A stretch of 64,000 nucleotides of DNA from Streptomyces olivoverticillatus (GCF_014203555.1 NZ_JACHJH010000005.1:102225-166224); one strand, 5' to 3'. Shown: positions 15,340 to 23,736, counted from the first letter of the stretch. Made by a program: numbers and translations. Notes: generated by a model not told the origin, from the letters alone.

Positions 15340-15773
15340 TGGCCGCGAAGATCGCGTACGACGCGGTGGAGGTGGGCACGGAGCTGCCCGCCCAGGTGTT
15401 CCCCGTCACCCGCGCGGACCTGGTGCGCTACGCAGGTGCCTCGGGCGACTTCAACCCGATCCACTGGAACGAGAAGTTCGCCAAGGAGGTCGGGCTGCCG
15501 GACGTCATCGCGCACGGCATGTTCACCATGGCCGAGGCGATCCGCGTGGTGACCGACTGGGTCGGCGACCCGGGCGCGGTGCTGGAGTACGGCGTGCGCT
15601 TCACCAAGCCCGTCGTGGTCCCCAACGACGACAAGGGCGCCGTGATCGAGGTCGGCGCGAAGGTCGCGGCCAAGCTCGACGACGAGGCCCGCACGGTCCG
15701 CGTCGACCTGCTGGCCAAGAGCGGCGACCAGAAGGTGCTGGGCATGTCCCGCGCCGTGGTGAAGCTCGCCTGA
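15339..15773 (+). CDS. HadB-like catalytic dehydratase subunit (MaoC family)
   Basis: The 144-residue hot-dog protein holds the full hydratase-2 motif ASGDFNPIHWN with the Asp and His expected for catalysis, then the IAHGMFTMA helix. It is translated from an ATG that overlaps the previous stop and follows GAGGAGG; a GTG one codon earlier is too close to that site. With the preceding HadA-like subunit it should form an (R)-3-hydroxyacyl-ACP dehydratase. A strong terminator follows, so the pair forms its own operon, possibly with rpmG. Confidence 0.9.
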   Translation: MAAKIAYDAVEVGTELPAQVFPVTRADLVRYAGASGDFNPIHWNEKFAKEVGLPDVIAHGMFTMAEAIRVVTDWVGDPGAVLEYGVRFTKPVVVPNDDKGAVIEVGAKVAAKLDDEARTVRVDLLAKSGDQKVLGMSRAVVKLA

Positions 15774-15785
15774 GGCAGAGAGCTT

Positions 15786-15826
15786 GAAGTAAGGGGCGCC
15801 CGTCAATGGCGGGTGCCCCTTACTTC
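15786..15826 (+). terminator. Strong hairpin after the dehydratase pair
   Basis: A perfect 12-bp stem GAAGTAAGGGGC/GCCCCTTACTTC (15786-15797 with 15815-15826) encloses a smaller GCCCG/CGGGT stem. It separates the dehydratase operon from the TetR gene promoter. Confidence 0.8.
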
Positions 15827-15830
15827 GCAC

Positions 15831-15859
15831 TTGACGACTTAGTGAGTGGCCACTAACTT
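15831..15859 (+). promoter_or_regulatory. Promoter of the tetR gene, probably giving a leaderless mRNA
   Basis: TTGACG (15831-15836), a 17-base spacer and TAACTT (15854-15859) form a near-consensus vegetative promoter. The -10 box ends seven bases before the ATG at 15867, so transcription should begin at or next to the A of the start codon. The operator overlaps the spacer and the -10 box. Confidence 0.75.
15839..15856. promoter_or_regulatory. TetR operator O1 (TTAGTG-N6-CACTAA)
   Basis: A perfect inverted repeat of 6-bp half-sites, TTAGTG (15839-15844) and CACTAA (15851-15856), lies between -35 and -10 of the tetR promoter. The same arrangement recurs upstream of the MFS gene. Binding should block RNA polymerase, giving autorepression. 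Confidence 0.8.
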
Positions 15860-15866
15860 ACTGGCC

Positions 15867-16409
15867 ATGGTCAGGATGAGCGCGGAAGAACGCCGCGAGA
15901 GTGTGATCCGCGCCGCGATCACCGAATTCGCGCGCGGCGGCTACAGCGGCACCTCCACGGAGGTGATCGCGCGCCGCGTGGGCGTCTCGCAGCCGTATCT
16001 CTTCCGTCTCTTCCCGAGCAAGCGCGCCATCTTCCTGGCCGCCGCCGCCCGCTGCCTGGAGGACACCGGGCGGCTCTTCCGCGAGGCCGCCGAGAATGCG
16101 CCTCCTGGCGGCGTCCCGGCCGCCATGGGTGCCGCCTACCAGGACATGATCGAGCGCGACCGCGAAAAGCTGCTGATGCAGATGCAGATGTACGTAGCGG
16201 TCGCGTCCGCCGAGGCCTCCGGCGACCACGAGTTCGGCCACCCGATCCGCGAGGGCTGGCAGCAGCTGCGGGACACGATCCATCTCGCCCTCGGCGCCGA
16301 CGAGGACGAGACGGCCGGCTTCCTGGCCGAGGGGATGCTCATGAACACCCTGGTCTGCCTGGGCTACCCGGCCGGACACCCGATGTGGGCCGGCCACTGC
16401 AAGGACTAG
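15867..16409 (+). CDS. TetR-family transcriptional repressor
   Basis: The 180-residue protein has the N-terminal TetR helix-turn-helix at about residues 30-49 (STEVIARRVGVSQPYLFRLFPSK) cited as the block around VGVSQPYLFRLF, followed by a variable ligand domain. I start it at the ATG 15867 because a good promoter and operator end just before it; upstream in-frame GTG 15846 lies inside the operator. It is followed 120 bases later by an MFS exporter with the same operator, so it most likely represses itself and the exporter until a drug-like ligand binds. The ligand cannot be predicted. Confidence 0.9.
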   Translation: MVRMSAEERRESVIRAAITEFARGGYSGTSTEVIARRVGVSQPYLFRLFPSKRAIFLAAAARCLEDTGRLFREAAENAPPGGVPAAMGAAYQDMIERDREKLLMQMQMYVAVASAEASGDHEFGHPIREGWQQLRDTIHLALGADEDETAGFLAEGMLMNTLVCLGYPAGHPMWAGHCKD

Positions 16410-16459
16410 GCGCGCGGGGCGAGGGCCCCGCGGCCCGCCCTGCCGCATGCCGAGGAAAT

Positions 16460-16477
16460 TTAGTAATCCATCACTAA
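16460..16477. promoter_or_regulatory. TetR operator O2 (TTAGTA-N6-CACTAA) upstream of the MFS gene
   Basis: The half-sites TTAGTA (16460-16465) and CACTAA (16472-16477) match O1 with one change and the same 6-base spacing. The site lies 52 bases upstream of the MFS start, in the only AT-rich stretch of the gap, which probably contains the promoter. Confidence 0.75.
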
Positions 16478-16528
16478 CAAATTCTCCATCACTCACCGAC
16501 AAGACATCACGCTCCCCGGGGGGACTTT

Positions 16529-17956
16529 GTGAACCAGCGAGCCAGGGCCGTCTGGGCCCTGATCATCACGAGCATCGCCGGATTCATGGCGGCGCTGGAC
16601 AACCTGGTGGTCACCACCGCCCTGCCCTCCATCCGCAAGGACCTCGGCGGGGCACTGGCGGACCTGGAGTGGACGGTCAACGCCTACACCCTGACCTTCG
16701 CCGTCCTGCTGATGTTCGGCGCCGCGCTCGGTGACCGCTTCGGCCGCCGCAAGCTCTTCCTCCTCGGCCTCGCCGTCTTCACCGCCGCCTCGGCAGCTGC
16801 GGCGTCGGCCCCCGGCATCGACGGCCTGATCGCCGCCCGCGCCGTCCAGGGCGTAGGGGCGGCGATCATGACGCCGCTCACCCTCACCCTCCTCGCCGCC
16901 GCCGTCCCGGCCGAGCGGCGCGGCATGGCGTACGGCATCTGGGGCGCCGTCAACGGCCTGGCCGTCGCCGGCGGCCCGCTGATCGGCGGCGGGCTGACCG
17001 AGCACGTCTCCTGGCACTGGATCTTCTGGCTGAACGTGCCCCTGGGCGTGGCCCTGCTCCCGCTCGCCCGGCTGCGCCTGGCGGAGTCCCGCGCCCCGCA
17101 CGCCCGGCTCGACGTCCCCGGCACGCTGCTGGTCAGCGGCGGCCTCTTCGGCATCGTCTACGGCCTGGTCAACGCCCACTCCGACGGCTGGACCGGCACC
17201 TGGGTGCTCACCGGCCTCATCGTCGGCGGTGCGTTGCTCGGCGGCTTCGTCCACCACGGCTTCCGCAGCAAGAACCCCATGCTGCCCATGCGCCTCTTCG
17301 GCAACCGGGCGTTCAGCGCGATCAACGCCGCCGGCCTGCTGATGTTCCTCGGCATGTTCGGCGCGATCTTCCTGCTGTCGCAGTTCTTCCAGGGCGTCAG
17401 CGGCTACTCGCCCACCGAGGCGGGCCTCCGGATGCTCCCCTGGACCGGCATGCCCATGATCGTCGCGCCGCTGGCCGGCTATCTCTCGGACAAGACAGGC
17501 GGCCGCCCGGTCGTCACGGCGGGCCTCGCGCTCCAGGCGCTGGGACTGGCGCTCTTCGCCCTCGTCGTCAAGGCGGACGTCTCCTACGCAGCCGAGCTTC
17601 CGGCGCTGATCGTCAGCGGCATCGGCATGGCGCTGTACTTCGCGCCCGCCGCGAACCTGGTCATGTCCAGCGTCCGCCCCGCCGAGCAGGGGATCGCCTC
17701 GGGCGCGAACAACGCGCTGCGGGAGGTGGGCGGAGCGCTCGGCGTCGCCGTCCTGGGGTCGGTGTTCTCCTCGCACGGCGGCTACGAGACGCCTGCACGC
17801 TTCGTGGACGGGCTGACGCCGGCGCTGTGGGTCGGTGCGGCAGCGGTGGGCGTGGCGGCTGTTGCGGCGGCGCTGCTGCCCCGGCGGGCGCGTCCTGCGG
17901 CTCAGGAGCCGGAGCCGACAGCGGTGCGGGAACCCGTGGTGTCGGCGCAGGGCTGA
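16529..17956 (+). CDS. MFS multidrug exporter, DHA2 (14-TMS) family
   Basis: The 475-residue protein is an integral membrane transporter with about 14 hydrophobic helices. The DHA2 signatures are seen: LDNLVVTTALP in helix 1 (motif D1), GDRFGRRKLF in the loop after helix 2 (motif A) and a helix 5 with GGPLIGGGL (motif C of antiporters). Such proteins export drugs or metabolites by proton antiport. The start is a GTG at 16529 after a G-rich ribosome site. Its promoter region carries the O2 operator, so the upstream TetR protein likely controls it. The substrate is unknown. Confidence 0.92.
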   Translation: MNQRARAVWALIITSIAGFMAALDNLVVTTALPSIRKDLGGALADLEWTVNAYTLTFAVLLMFGAALGDRFGRRKLFLLGLAVFTAASAAAASAPGIDGLIAARAVQGVGAAIMTPLTLTLLAAAVPAERRGMAYGIWGAVNGLAVAGGPLIGGGLTEHVSWHWIFWLNVPLGVALLPLARLRLAESRAPHARLDVPGTLLVSGGLFGIVYGLVNAHSDGWTGTWVLTGLIVGGALLGGFVHHGFRSKNPMLPMRLFGNRAFSAINAAGLLMFLGMFGAIFLLSQFFQGVSGYSPTEAGLRMLPWTGMPMIVAPLAGYLSDKTGGRPVVTAGLALQALGLALFALVVKADVSYAAELPALIVSGIGMALYFAPAANLVMSSVRPAEQGIASGANNALREVGGALGVAVLGSVFSSHGGYETPARFVDGLTPALWVGAAAVGVAAVAAALLPRRARPAAQEPEPTAVREPVVSAQG

Positions 17957-17961
17957 CCCTT

Positions 17962-17987
17962 CCCGGCCCCGGGGTCCCGGGGCCGGG
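17962..17987 (+). terminator. MFS gene terminator
   Basis: An 11-bp perfect stem, CCCGGCCCCGG/CCGGGGCCGGG, with loop GGTC starts six bases after the stop codon. Confidence 0.7.
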
Positions 17988-18034
17988 CCCGCACCCCGGT
18001 CGCCCGGCGGCAGCGCCCCCGTACTCTTGTGCGC

Positions 18035-19090
18035 GTGCAGGAACGACACGAAGCCCCCCTCGCCCCCCTGACCACCTTCCGGCTCGGCGGGCCCGCCGCC
18101 CGGCTGGTCACCGCCGTCACGGACCACGAGGTGATCACCGCCGTCCGCGAGGCCGACGCGAGCGGCACGCCGCTGCTGATCATCGGCGGCGGCAGCAACC
18201 TGGTCATCTCCGACAAGGGCTTCGACGGCACGGCTCTGCATGTCGCCACCACCGGCTTCCGCCTCGACGGCACCACGCTCGAGCTCGCCGCCGGCGAGAA
18301 CTGGTCCGACGCCGTCGCCCGCACCGTGGAGGCCGGGCTGGCCGGCATCGAGTGCCTGGCCGGGATCCCCGGATCCGCCGGTGCCACGCCCGTCCAGAAC
18401 GTCGGCGCGTACGGGCAGGACGTCTCCCAGACCATCACCGAGGTCGTCGCCTACGACCGGCACGCCGGGGAGACCGTCGTCCTGCGCAACGCCGACTGCG
18501 GCTTCTCCTACCGGCACAGCCGCTTCAAGGCCGACCCGGAGCGCTACGTCGTGCTGCGCGTCCGCTTCGAGCTGGAGGACGCGGACGGGATGTCCGCGCC
18601 GATCCGCTACCCCGAGACGGCCCGCGCGCTCGGCGTGGAGGCCGGAGACCGCGTGCCCGCTGCCACGGCCCGGGAGACGGTCCTCAAGCTGCGCGCAGGC
18701 AAGGGCATGGTCCTGGACCCGGAGGACCACGACACGTGGTCGGCGGGGTCCTTCTTCACCAACCCGGTCCTCTCCCCGGAGCAGCACGCGGCGTTCCTGG
18801 AGCGCGTCGCGCAGCGGCTCGGGGACGACGTGCAGCCGCCCGCTTTCCCCGCCGGGGACGGGCTCGTCAAGACCTCGGCCGCCTGGCTGATCGACAAGGC
18901 GGGCTTCACCAAGGGCTACGGCGACGGCCCGGCCCGCATCTCGACCAAGCACACGCTCGCCCTCACCAACCGCGGGGCGGCCACCACCGAGGACCTGCTG
19001 GCCCTCGCCCGCGAGGTGCGCGACGGCGTGCACCGCGCCTTCGGCGTGACGCTCGTCAACGAGCCGGTGACCGTCGGCGTCACCCTCTAG
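18035..19090 (+). CDS. murB: UDP-N-acetylenolpyruvoylglucosamine reductase (MurB)
   Basis: MurB reduces enolpyruvyl-UDP-GlcNAc with NADPH and FAD to give UDP-MurNAc for peptidoglycan. The 351-residue protein has the FAD-binding blocks TTFRLGGPA, IGGGSNLV and GIPGSAGATPVQNVGAYGQD, then CGFSYRHSRFK, the catalytic Ser in GSFFTNP and the C-terminal Glu in VNEPVTVGV. I use the GTG at 18035, which lies seven bases after a TACTCT -10-like box and so may be leaderless; a GTG at 18029 is two codons upstream. It converges on the deaminase gene with 24 bases between stops. Confidence 0.95.
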   Translation: MQERHEAPLAPLTTFRLGGPAARLVTAVTDHEVITAVREADASGTPLLIIGGGSNLVISDKGFDGTALHVATTGFRLDGTTLELAAGENWSDAVARTVEAGLAGIECLAGIPGSAGATPVQNVGAYGQDVSQTITEVVAYDRHAGETVVLRNADCGFSYRHSRFKADPERYVVLRVRFELEDADGMSAPIRYPETARALGVEAGDRVPAATARETVLKLRAGKGMVLDPEDHDTWSAGSFFTNPVLSPEQHAAFLERVAQRLGDDVQPPAFPAGDGLVKTSAAWLIDKAGFTKGYGDGPARISTKHTLALTNRGAATTEDLLALAREVRDGVHRAFGVTLVNEPVTVGVTL

Positions 19091-19114
19091 GGGCAGACGG
19101 GCCGGGGGCTGCGC

Positions 19115-20137
19115 CTACGCGGCCGTCAGCCAGTCGTCCACGCCCGCCAGCAGCCGCTTCCGCAGGTCCTCCGGCGCCCTCGACGCCCGAATCGACTGCC
19201 GGGCCAGCTCCGCGAGCTCCGCGTCGGTGAAGGCGTGGTGCTCGCGCGCCAGCTCGTACTGGGCGGCCAGGCGGGAGCCGAAGAGCAGCGGGTCGTCCGC
19301 GCCCAGCGCTATCGGGACCCCGGCGTCGAACAGCGCGCGCAGCGGCACGTCGCCGGGCTTGTCGTAGACGCCCAGTGCCACGTTGGAGGACGGGCACACC
19401 TCGCACGCCACACCGCGCTCGGCGAGCTTGCGCAGCAGCCGGGGGTCCTCGGCGGCCCGCACGCCGTGGCCGATGCGGCCCGCGTGCAGGTCGTCCAGGC
19501 AGTCGCGGACGCTGCTGGGGCCCGACAGCTCGCCGCCGTGCGGAGCGGCCAGCAGACCGCCCTCCCGGGCGATCTCGAAGGCCCGGTCGAAGTCGCGGGC
19601 CAGCCCCCGCCGCTCGTCGTTGGAGAGCCCGAAGCCCACCACGCCGCGGTCGGCGTAGCGCACGGCGAGCCGGGCGAGGGTGCGGGCGTCCAGCGGGTGC
19701 TTCATCCGGTTCGCGGCGACCAGCACGCGCATGCCCAGGCCCGTCTCCCGCGAGGCGCTCTCCACCGCGTCCAGGATGATCTCCAGCGCCGGGATCAGCC
19801 CGCCCAGCCGCGGGGCGTACGAGGTCGGGTCGACCTGGATCTCCAGCCACCCCGAGCCGTCCCGGACGTCCTCCTCGGCGGCCTCCCGCACCAGCCGCCG
19901 GATGTCGTCGGGGGAGCGCAGGCAGGAGCGCGCGATGTCGTACAGCCGCTGGAAGCGGAACCAGCCGCGCTCGTCCGTCGCCCGCAGCTTGGGCGGCTCT
20001 CCGCTGCTCAGCGCCTCGGGCAGGTGCACGCCGTACCTGTCGGCGAGCTCCAGCAGGGTCGAGGAACGCATGGACCCGGTGAAATGCAGGTGCAGATGGG
20101 CCTTCGGCAGTTTGCGGACGTCGCGAACGTTCTTCAT
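19115..20137 (-). CDS. add: Adenosine deaminase-like amidohydrolase
   Basis: The 340-residue TIM-barrel protein has the metal motif around residues 14-18 (HLHLH), the HGGE block with the zinc His and catalytic Glu, RIGHG with the second catalytic His, PSSN, and ADDP as the last Asp site (often TDDP). All key residues of the adenosine/adenine deaminase family are present, so it should deaminate adenosine or a related purine. I chose the ATG at 20137 because KNVRDVRKLPKAH is the expected N-terminus, although the ribosome site is weak. It lies downstream of aspC on the same strand, behind a strong terminator. Confidence 0.88.
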   Translation of the reverse strand: MKNVRDVRKLPKAHLHLHFTGSMRSSTLLELADRYGVHLPEALSSGEPPKLRATDERGWFRFQRLYDIARSCLRSPDDIRRLVREAAEEDVRDGSGWLEIQVDPTSYAPRLGGLIPALEIILDAVESASRETGLGMRVLVAANRMKHPLDARTLARLAVRYADRGVVGFGLSNDERRGLARDFDRAFEIAREGGLLAAPHGGELSGPSSVRDCLDDLHAGRIGHGVRAAEDPRLLRKLAERGVACEVCPSSNVALGVYDKPGDVPLRALFDAGVPIALGADDPLLFGSRLAAQYELAREHHAFTDAELAELARQSIRASRAPEDLRKRLLAGVDDWLTAA

Positions 20138-20210
20138 CCCAGGATCTTGCCGCACGCGCCCGTCAACGGGAAGACGCTTTCCCTGAACGGGGAGCGGACT
20201 GACAACCAAT

Positions 20211-20240
20211 GCGGGCCCCCGGCCGCAGCCGGGGGCCCGC
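20211..20240 (-). terminator. aspC terminator
   Basis: A perfect 13-bp stem (20211-20223 with 20228-20240) with loop CGCA lies 21 bases beyond the minus-strand aspC stop and before the add start. Confidence 0.8.
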
Positions 20241-20261
20241 ACGGGCAGGAGGGAGAGGGCG

Positions 20262-21500
20262 TTACGCCTTCGCCTCCGCCAGCAGCTTCTGGACCCGGCC
20301 GATGCCCTCGACCAGGTCCTCGTCGCCCAGGGCGTAGGACAGGCGCAGGTAGCCCGGGGTGCCGAAGGCCTCGCCGGGGACGACCGCGACCTCAACCTCG
20401 TCCAGGATCAGCGCGGCCAGCTCCACGGAGGTGGCGGGCCGCTTGCCGCGGATCTCCTTGCCGAGCAGGCCCTTGACCGACGGGTAGGCGTAGAAGGCGC
20501 CCTCCGGCTCCGGGCAGAGCACGCCGTCGATCTCGTTGAGCATGCGCACCATCGTGCGGCGGCGGCGGTCGAAGGCGACCTTCATCTCCTCGACGGCCTC
20601 CAGGTCGCCGGAGACGGCGGCCAGCGCCGCGGCCTGCGCCACGTTCGACACGTTGGACGTGGCGTGCGACTGCAGGTTGGTGGCGGCCTTGACGACGTCC
20701 TTCGGGCCGATGACCCAGCCCACGCGCCAGCCGGTCATGGCGTACGTCTTGGCGACGCCGTTGACCACGATGCACTTGTCGCGCAGCTCGGGCACGACCA
20801 CCGGCAGCGAGGAGAACTCGGCGTCGCCGTAGACCAGGTGCTCGTAGATCTCGTCCGTCAGCACCCACAGGCCGTGCTCGGCGGCCCAGCGGCCGATCTC
20901 CTCGACCTGGGCGCGGGAGTACACGGCGCCGGTGGGGTTCGAGGGGGAGACGAAGAGCAGCACCTTGGTGTTCTCGGTGCGGGCGGCCTCGAGCTGCTCG
21001 ACGGAGACGCGGTAGTTGGTCGTCTCGTCGGCCACGACGTCCACCGGGACGCCGCCCGCGAGGCGGATCGACTCGGGGTAGGTGGTCCAGTACGGGGCCG
21101 GGACGATGACCTCGTCGCCCGGGTCGAGGATGGCGGCGAAGGCCTCGTAGATGGCCTGCTTGCCGCCGTTGGTGACGAGCACCTGGGAGGCCTCGACCTC
21201 GTAGCCGGAGTCGCGCAGCGTCTTCGCGGCGATGGCGGCCTTGAGCTCGGGCAGACCGCCGGCCGGAGTGTAGCGGTGGAACTTGGGGTCGCGGCAGGCC
21301 TCGATGGCGGCCTCGACGATGTACCCGGGCGTGGGGAAGTCGGGCTCGCCGGCGCCGAAGCCGATCACGGGGCGGCCGGCGGCCTTGAGGGCCTTGGCCT
21401 TGGCGTCCACCGCGAGGGTGGCGGACTCGGAGATCGAACCGATGCGGGCGGACACCCGGCGCTCGGTGGGGGACTGTACGGGAGGAGTCGCAGCGGTCAT
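20262..21500 (-). CDS. aspC: Aspartate aminotransferase, fold type I (pyridoxal phosphate)
   Basis: The 412-residue enzyme interconverts aspartate/2-oxoglutarate and oxaloacetate/glutamate. Visible sites are IGFGAGEPDFPTP near the N-terminus, the YTPAGGLPELK segment, NGGKQAIYEA, the VSPSNPTGAVY block with the PLP-ring Asn, LTDEIYEHLVY, and the Schiff-base lysine in VAKTYAMTGWRVGW (cited as GVAKTYAMTGWR). The ATG at 21500 has no clear Shine-Dalgarno, so the mRNA may be leaderless or the start may differ. It is divergent from the tRNA-Trp promoter. Confidence 0.94.
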   Translation of the reverse strand: MTAATPPVQSPTERRVSARIGSISESATLAVDAKAKALKAAGRPVIGFGAGEPDFPTPGYIVEAAIEACRDPKFHRYTPAGGLPELKAAIAAKTLRDSGYEVEASQVLVTNGGKQAIYEAFAAILDPGDEVIVPAPYWTTYPESIRLAGGVPVDVVADETTNYRVSVEQLEAARTENTKVLLFVSPSNPTGAVYSRAQVEEIGRWAAEHGLWVLTDEIYEHLVYGDAEFSSLPVVVPELRDKCIVVNGVAKTYAMTGWRVGWVIGPKDVVKAATNLQSHATSNVSNVAQAAALAAVSGDLEAVEEMKVAFDRRRRTMVRMLNEIDGVLCPEPEGAFYAYPSVKGLLGKEIRGKRPATSVELAALILDEVEVAVVPGEAFGTPGYLRLSYALGDEDLVEGIGRVQKLLAEAKA

Positions 21501-21558
21501 ACAGGCATCGTCGCAGACCCGCCGGGACGCGGTCACACGCCTTTCGGACCGCGAGCTG

Positions 21559-21588
21559 TTCGACGACGGCCGCCGGAGCACGTACACT
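21559..21588 (+). promoter_or_regulatory. Candidate tRNA-Trp-secE promoter
   Basis: TTCGAC (21559-21564), an 18-base spacer and TACACT (21583-21588) lie about 90 bases upstream of tRNA-Trp. The -10 box matches those of rpoB and rpsL in this window. Confidence 0.5.
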
Positions 21589-21679
21589 CATCCGTCGTTG
21601 GCCTCTTAACCGGCGAATCCGCTCCGTGCATGCACACCGTGCTTCCGGATGGATGCGGTACGTTTAGGAGGAACCACAA

Positions 21680-21752
21680 AGGGTCGTAGCTCAATTGGTA
21701 GAGCACTGGTCTCCAAAACCAGCGGTTGGGGGTTCAAGTCCCTTCGGCCCTG
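21680..21752 (+). tRNA. tRNA-Trp (CCA)
   Basis: The 73-nt gene has acceptor AGGGTCG/CGGCCCT (one G-U pair), discriminator G, anticodon stem-loop CTGGT-CTCCAAA-ACCAG with anticodon CCA, and T loop TTCAAGT. CCA is not encoded. It lies 108 bases before secE, a gene order conserved in actinobacteria. Confidence 0.96.
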
Positions 21753-21860
21753 CTACACGCATCGTCACCAGGGTGCGTGCATGCGTACGTACTGAAATGC
21801 ACCGCCGTGCGGCTCACCCGGGCGCGGCACGGCCACGACCCGGATTCAGGTGAGGACGTA

Positions 21861-22151
21861 GTGACGGAAGCCCTTGGCTCCACCGCGACGCCTGAGAGCG
21901 GTCGTCCAGAGGACGAGGTGGCCTCCAAGAAGGGCCGCCGTGGTGGCAAGCGCGGGAAGAAGGGCCCTCTGGGCCGCCTCGCGCTCTTTTACCGCCAGGT
22001 TGTCGCCGAGCTCCGCAAGGTCGTCTGGCCCACCCGGAACCAGCTGTCGACGTACACCACTGTGGTGATCGTCTTTGTTGTCATCGTCATCGGTCTGGTG
22101 ACCGTGATTGACTATGGGTTCAACCAGGCCGTCAAGTACGTCTTCGGCTGA
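21861..22151 (+). CDS. secE: Preprotein translocase subunit SecE
   Basis: The 96-residue SecE clamps SecY in the translocon. It has a hydrophilic, Lys/Arg/Gly-rich N-terminus, the conserved amphipathic helix with AELRKVVWPTRNQL, and one transmembrane helix near the C-terminus. The GTG at 21861 follows GGTGAGGACGTA. It is the single-helix form found in most bacteria. It is followed by nusG after 101 bases, the classical secE-nusG pair. Confidence 0.96.
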   Translation: MTEALGSTATPESGRPEDEVASKKGRRGGKRGKKGPLGRLALFYRQVVAELRKVVWPTRNQLSTYTTVVIVFVVIVIGLVTVIDYGFNQAVKYVFG

Positions 22152-22252
22152 CGCTGAATCCGCGCGCAAGGCGGCCTCTGTCCGGGGACTTCCTGGAGAG
22201 AGCCGTCTCTTCGCACGTTCCACCCACATTGAAGCCAGGAAGAAGCAGCCAC

Positions 22253-23140
22253 GTGTCTGACCCGAACCTGAACGACGCCGCCGAGCCCGTCGAGGCGACG
22301 GAGGCCGACGTGGACGCTCCGGCTCCCTCGGAGGAGATCGGCGAGGACACCGAGACCCAGATCCTCGAGGGTGCCGACAACGTGGACGAGCTGGACGCCG
22401 AGGACGCCGCCGCGGGCGAGCCCGCCGAGGAGGCCGCGGTCCACGCCGAGGACGCCGAGGACGCCGCCCTCTCCGGTGACGAGGCCGCCGAGGCCGAGGA
22501 GCCCGCCGAGGAAGAGGCCCCGGTCGACCCGATCGAGGCGCTCCGCGACGAGCTGCGCGGCCTGCCCGGCGAGTGGTACGTCATCCACACCTACGCCGGT
22601 TACGAGAACCGTGTGAAGACCAACCTCGAGCAGCGCGCCGTCTCGCTCAACGTCGAGGACTACATCTTCCAGGCCGAGGTGCCGCAGGAAGAGGTCGTCC
22701 AGATCAAGAACGGCGACCGCCGCACCGTCCGCCAGAACAAGCTGCCCGGCTACGTGCTGGTGCGCATGGACCTGACGAACGAGTCCTGGGGCGTCGTCCG
22801 CAACACCCCGGGCGTCACCGGCTTCGTCGGCAACGCCTACGACCCGTACCCGCTGACCCTGGACGAGATCGTCAAGATGCTCGCCCCGGAGGCCGAGGCG
22901 AAGGCCGCCAAGGAGGCCGCCGAGGCCGAGGGCCGTCCGGCCCCCAGCCGCAAGGTCGAGGTCCAGGTGCTGGACTTCGAGGTGGGCGACTCGGTCACTG
23001 TCACCGACGGCCCGTTCGCGACGCTGCAGGCGACGATCAACGAGATCAACGCCGACTCGAAGAAGGTCAAGGGCCTCGTCGAGATCTTCGGTCGCGAGAC
23101 CCCGGTCGAGCTGAGCTTCGACCAGATCCAGAAGAACTAG
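22253..23140 (+). CDS. nusG: Transcription antitermination/termination factor NusG
   Basis: NusG links RNA polymerase to Rho or the ribosome. The 295-residue protein has an acidic N-terminal extension of about 100 residues rich in Glu, Asp and Ala, as in other streptomycetes, then the NGN domain starting EWYVIHTYAGYE, and the C-terminal KOW domain with GDSVTVTDGPFA. The start is a GTG at 22253 after AGGAAG. The acidic extension is unstructured in composition and its role is unknown. Confidence 0.96.
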   Translation: MSDPNLNDAAEPVEATEADVDAPAPSEEIGEDTETQILEGADNVDELDAEDAAAGEPAEEAAVHAEDAEDAALSGDEAAEAEEPAEEEAPVDPIEALRDELRGLPGEWYVIHTYAGYENRVKTNLEQRAVSLNVEDYIFQAEVPQEEVVQIKNGDRRTVRQNKLPGYVLVRMDLTNESWGVVRNTPGVTGFVGNAYDPYPLTLDEIVKMLAPEAEAKAAKEAAEAEGRPAPSRKVEVQVLDFEVGDSVTVTDGPFATLQATINEINADSKKVKGLVEIFGRETPVELSFDQIQKN

Positions 23141-23166
23141 TTCTTCCCGGACACACGCTTCCGACC

Positions 23167-23211
23167 AGGTCAGACGGGCTGCTCACAGCCTGTCTGACCT
23201 GCTCGGTTTTT
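23167..23211 (+). terminator. Intrinsic terminator between nusG and rplK
   Basis: A 15-bp stem with one mismatch (23167-23181 with 23186-23200) and loop CTCA is followed by GCTCGGTTTTT. The T-run makes this one of the few canonical intrinsic terminators here. Confidence 0.8.
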
Positions 23212-23247
23212 GGCCGCAGCATGTTACCCGTTATCGTGGTGCGGTAT

Positions 23248-23270
23248 GCCTGCGCGCATTGTGCGCAGGC
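23248..23270 (+). promoter_or_regulatory. Hairpin in the rplK leader
   Basis: GCCTGCGC/GCGCAGGC form an 8-bp stem with a 7-base loop, followed by AAAAAAC, 31 bases before the rplK ATG. It may belong to an autoregulatory leader (L1 controls rplK-rplA in other bacteria), but no L1-binding mimic could be identified with confidence. Confidence 0.4.
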
Positions 23271-23301
23271 AAAAAACTCTCACTAGGACCCGGAGAGAGC
23301 A

Positions 23302-23736
23302 ATGCCTCCCAAGAAGAAGAAGATCACGGGGCTTATCAAGCTCCAGATCAACGCCGGTGCCGCCAACCCGGCTCCGCCGGTCGGCCCCGCGCTGGGTCAG
23401 CACGGCGTCAACATCATGGAGTTCTGCAAGGCCTACAACGCCGCGACCGAGTCGCAGCGTGGCATGGTCGTGCCGGTGGAGATCACGGTCTACGAAGACC
23501 GTTCCTTCACCTTCGTCACCAAGACTCCGCCGGCCGCCAAGCTGATCCTCAAGGCTGCGGGCGTGGACAAGGGCTCCGGCGAGCCGCACAAGACCAAGGT
23601 CGCCAAGATCACCGAGGCGCAGGTCCGCGAGATCGCCACGACCAAGATGCCCGACCTGAACGCCAACGACCTGGACGCCGCCGCGAAGATCATTGCCGGC
23701 ACCGCCCGTTCCATGGGCATCACGGTCGAGGGCTGA
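23302..23736 (+). CDS. rplK: 50S ribosomal protein L11
   Basis: L11 binds the GTPase-associated centre of 23S rRNA and is needed for RelA activation; it is the site of thiostrepton action. The 144-residue protein begins [16 protein letters not shown] and keeps the Pro-rich N-domain [16 protein letters not shown] and the RNA-binding C-domain with TARSMGI. ATG follows GGAGAGAGCA. The N-domain prolines linked to thiopeptide sensitivity look wild type. rplA follows after 82 bases. Confidence 0.97.
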
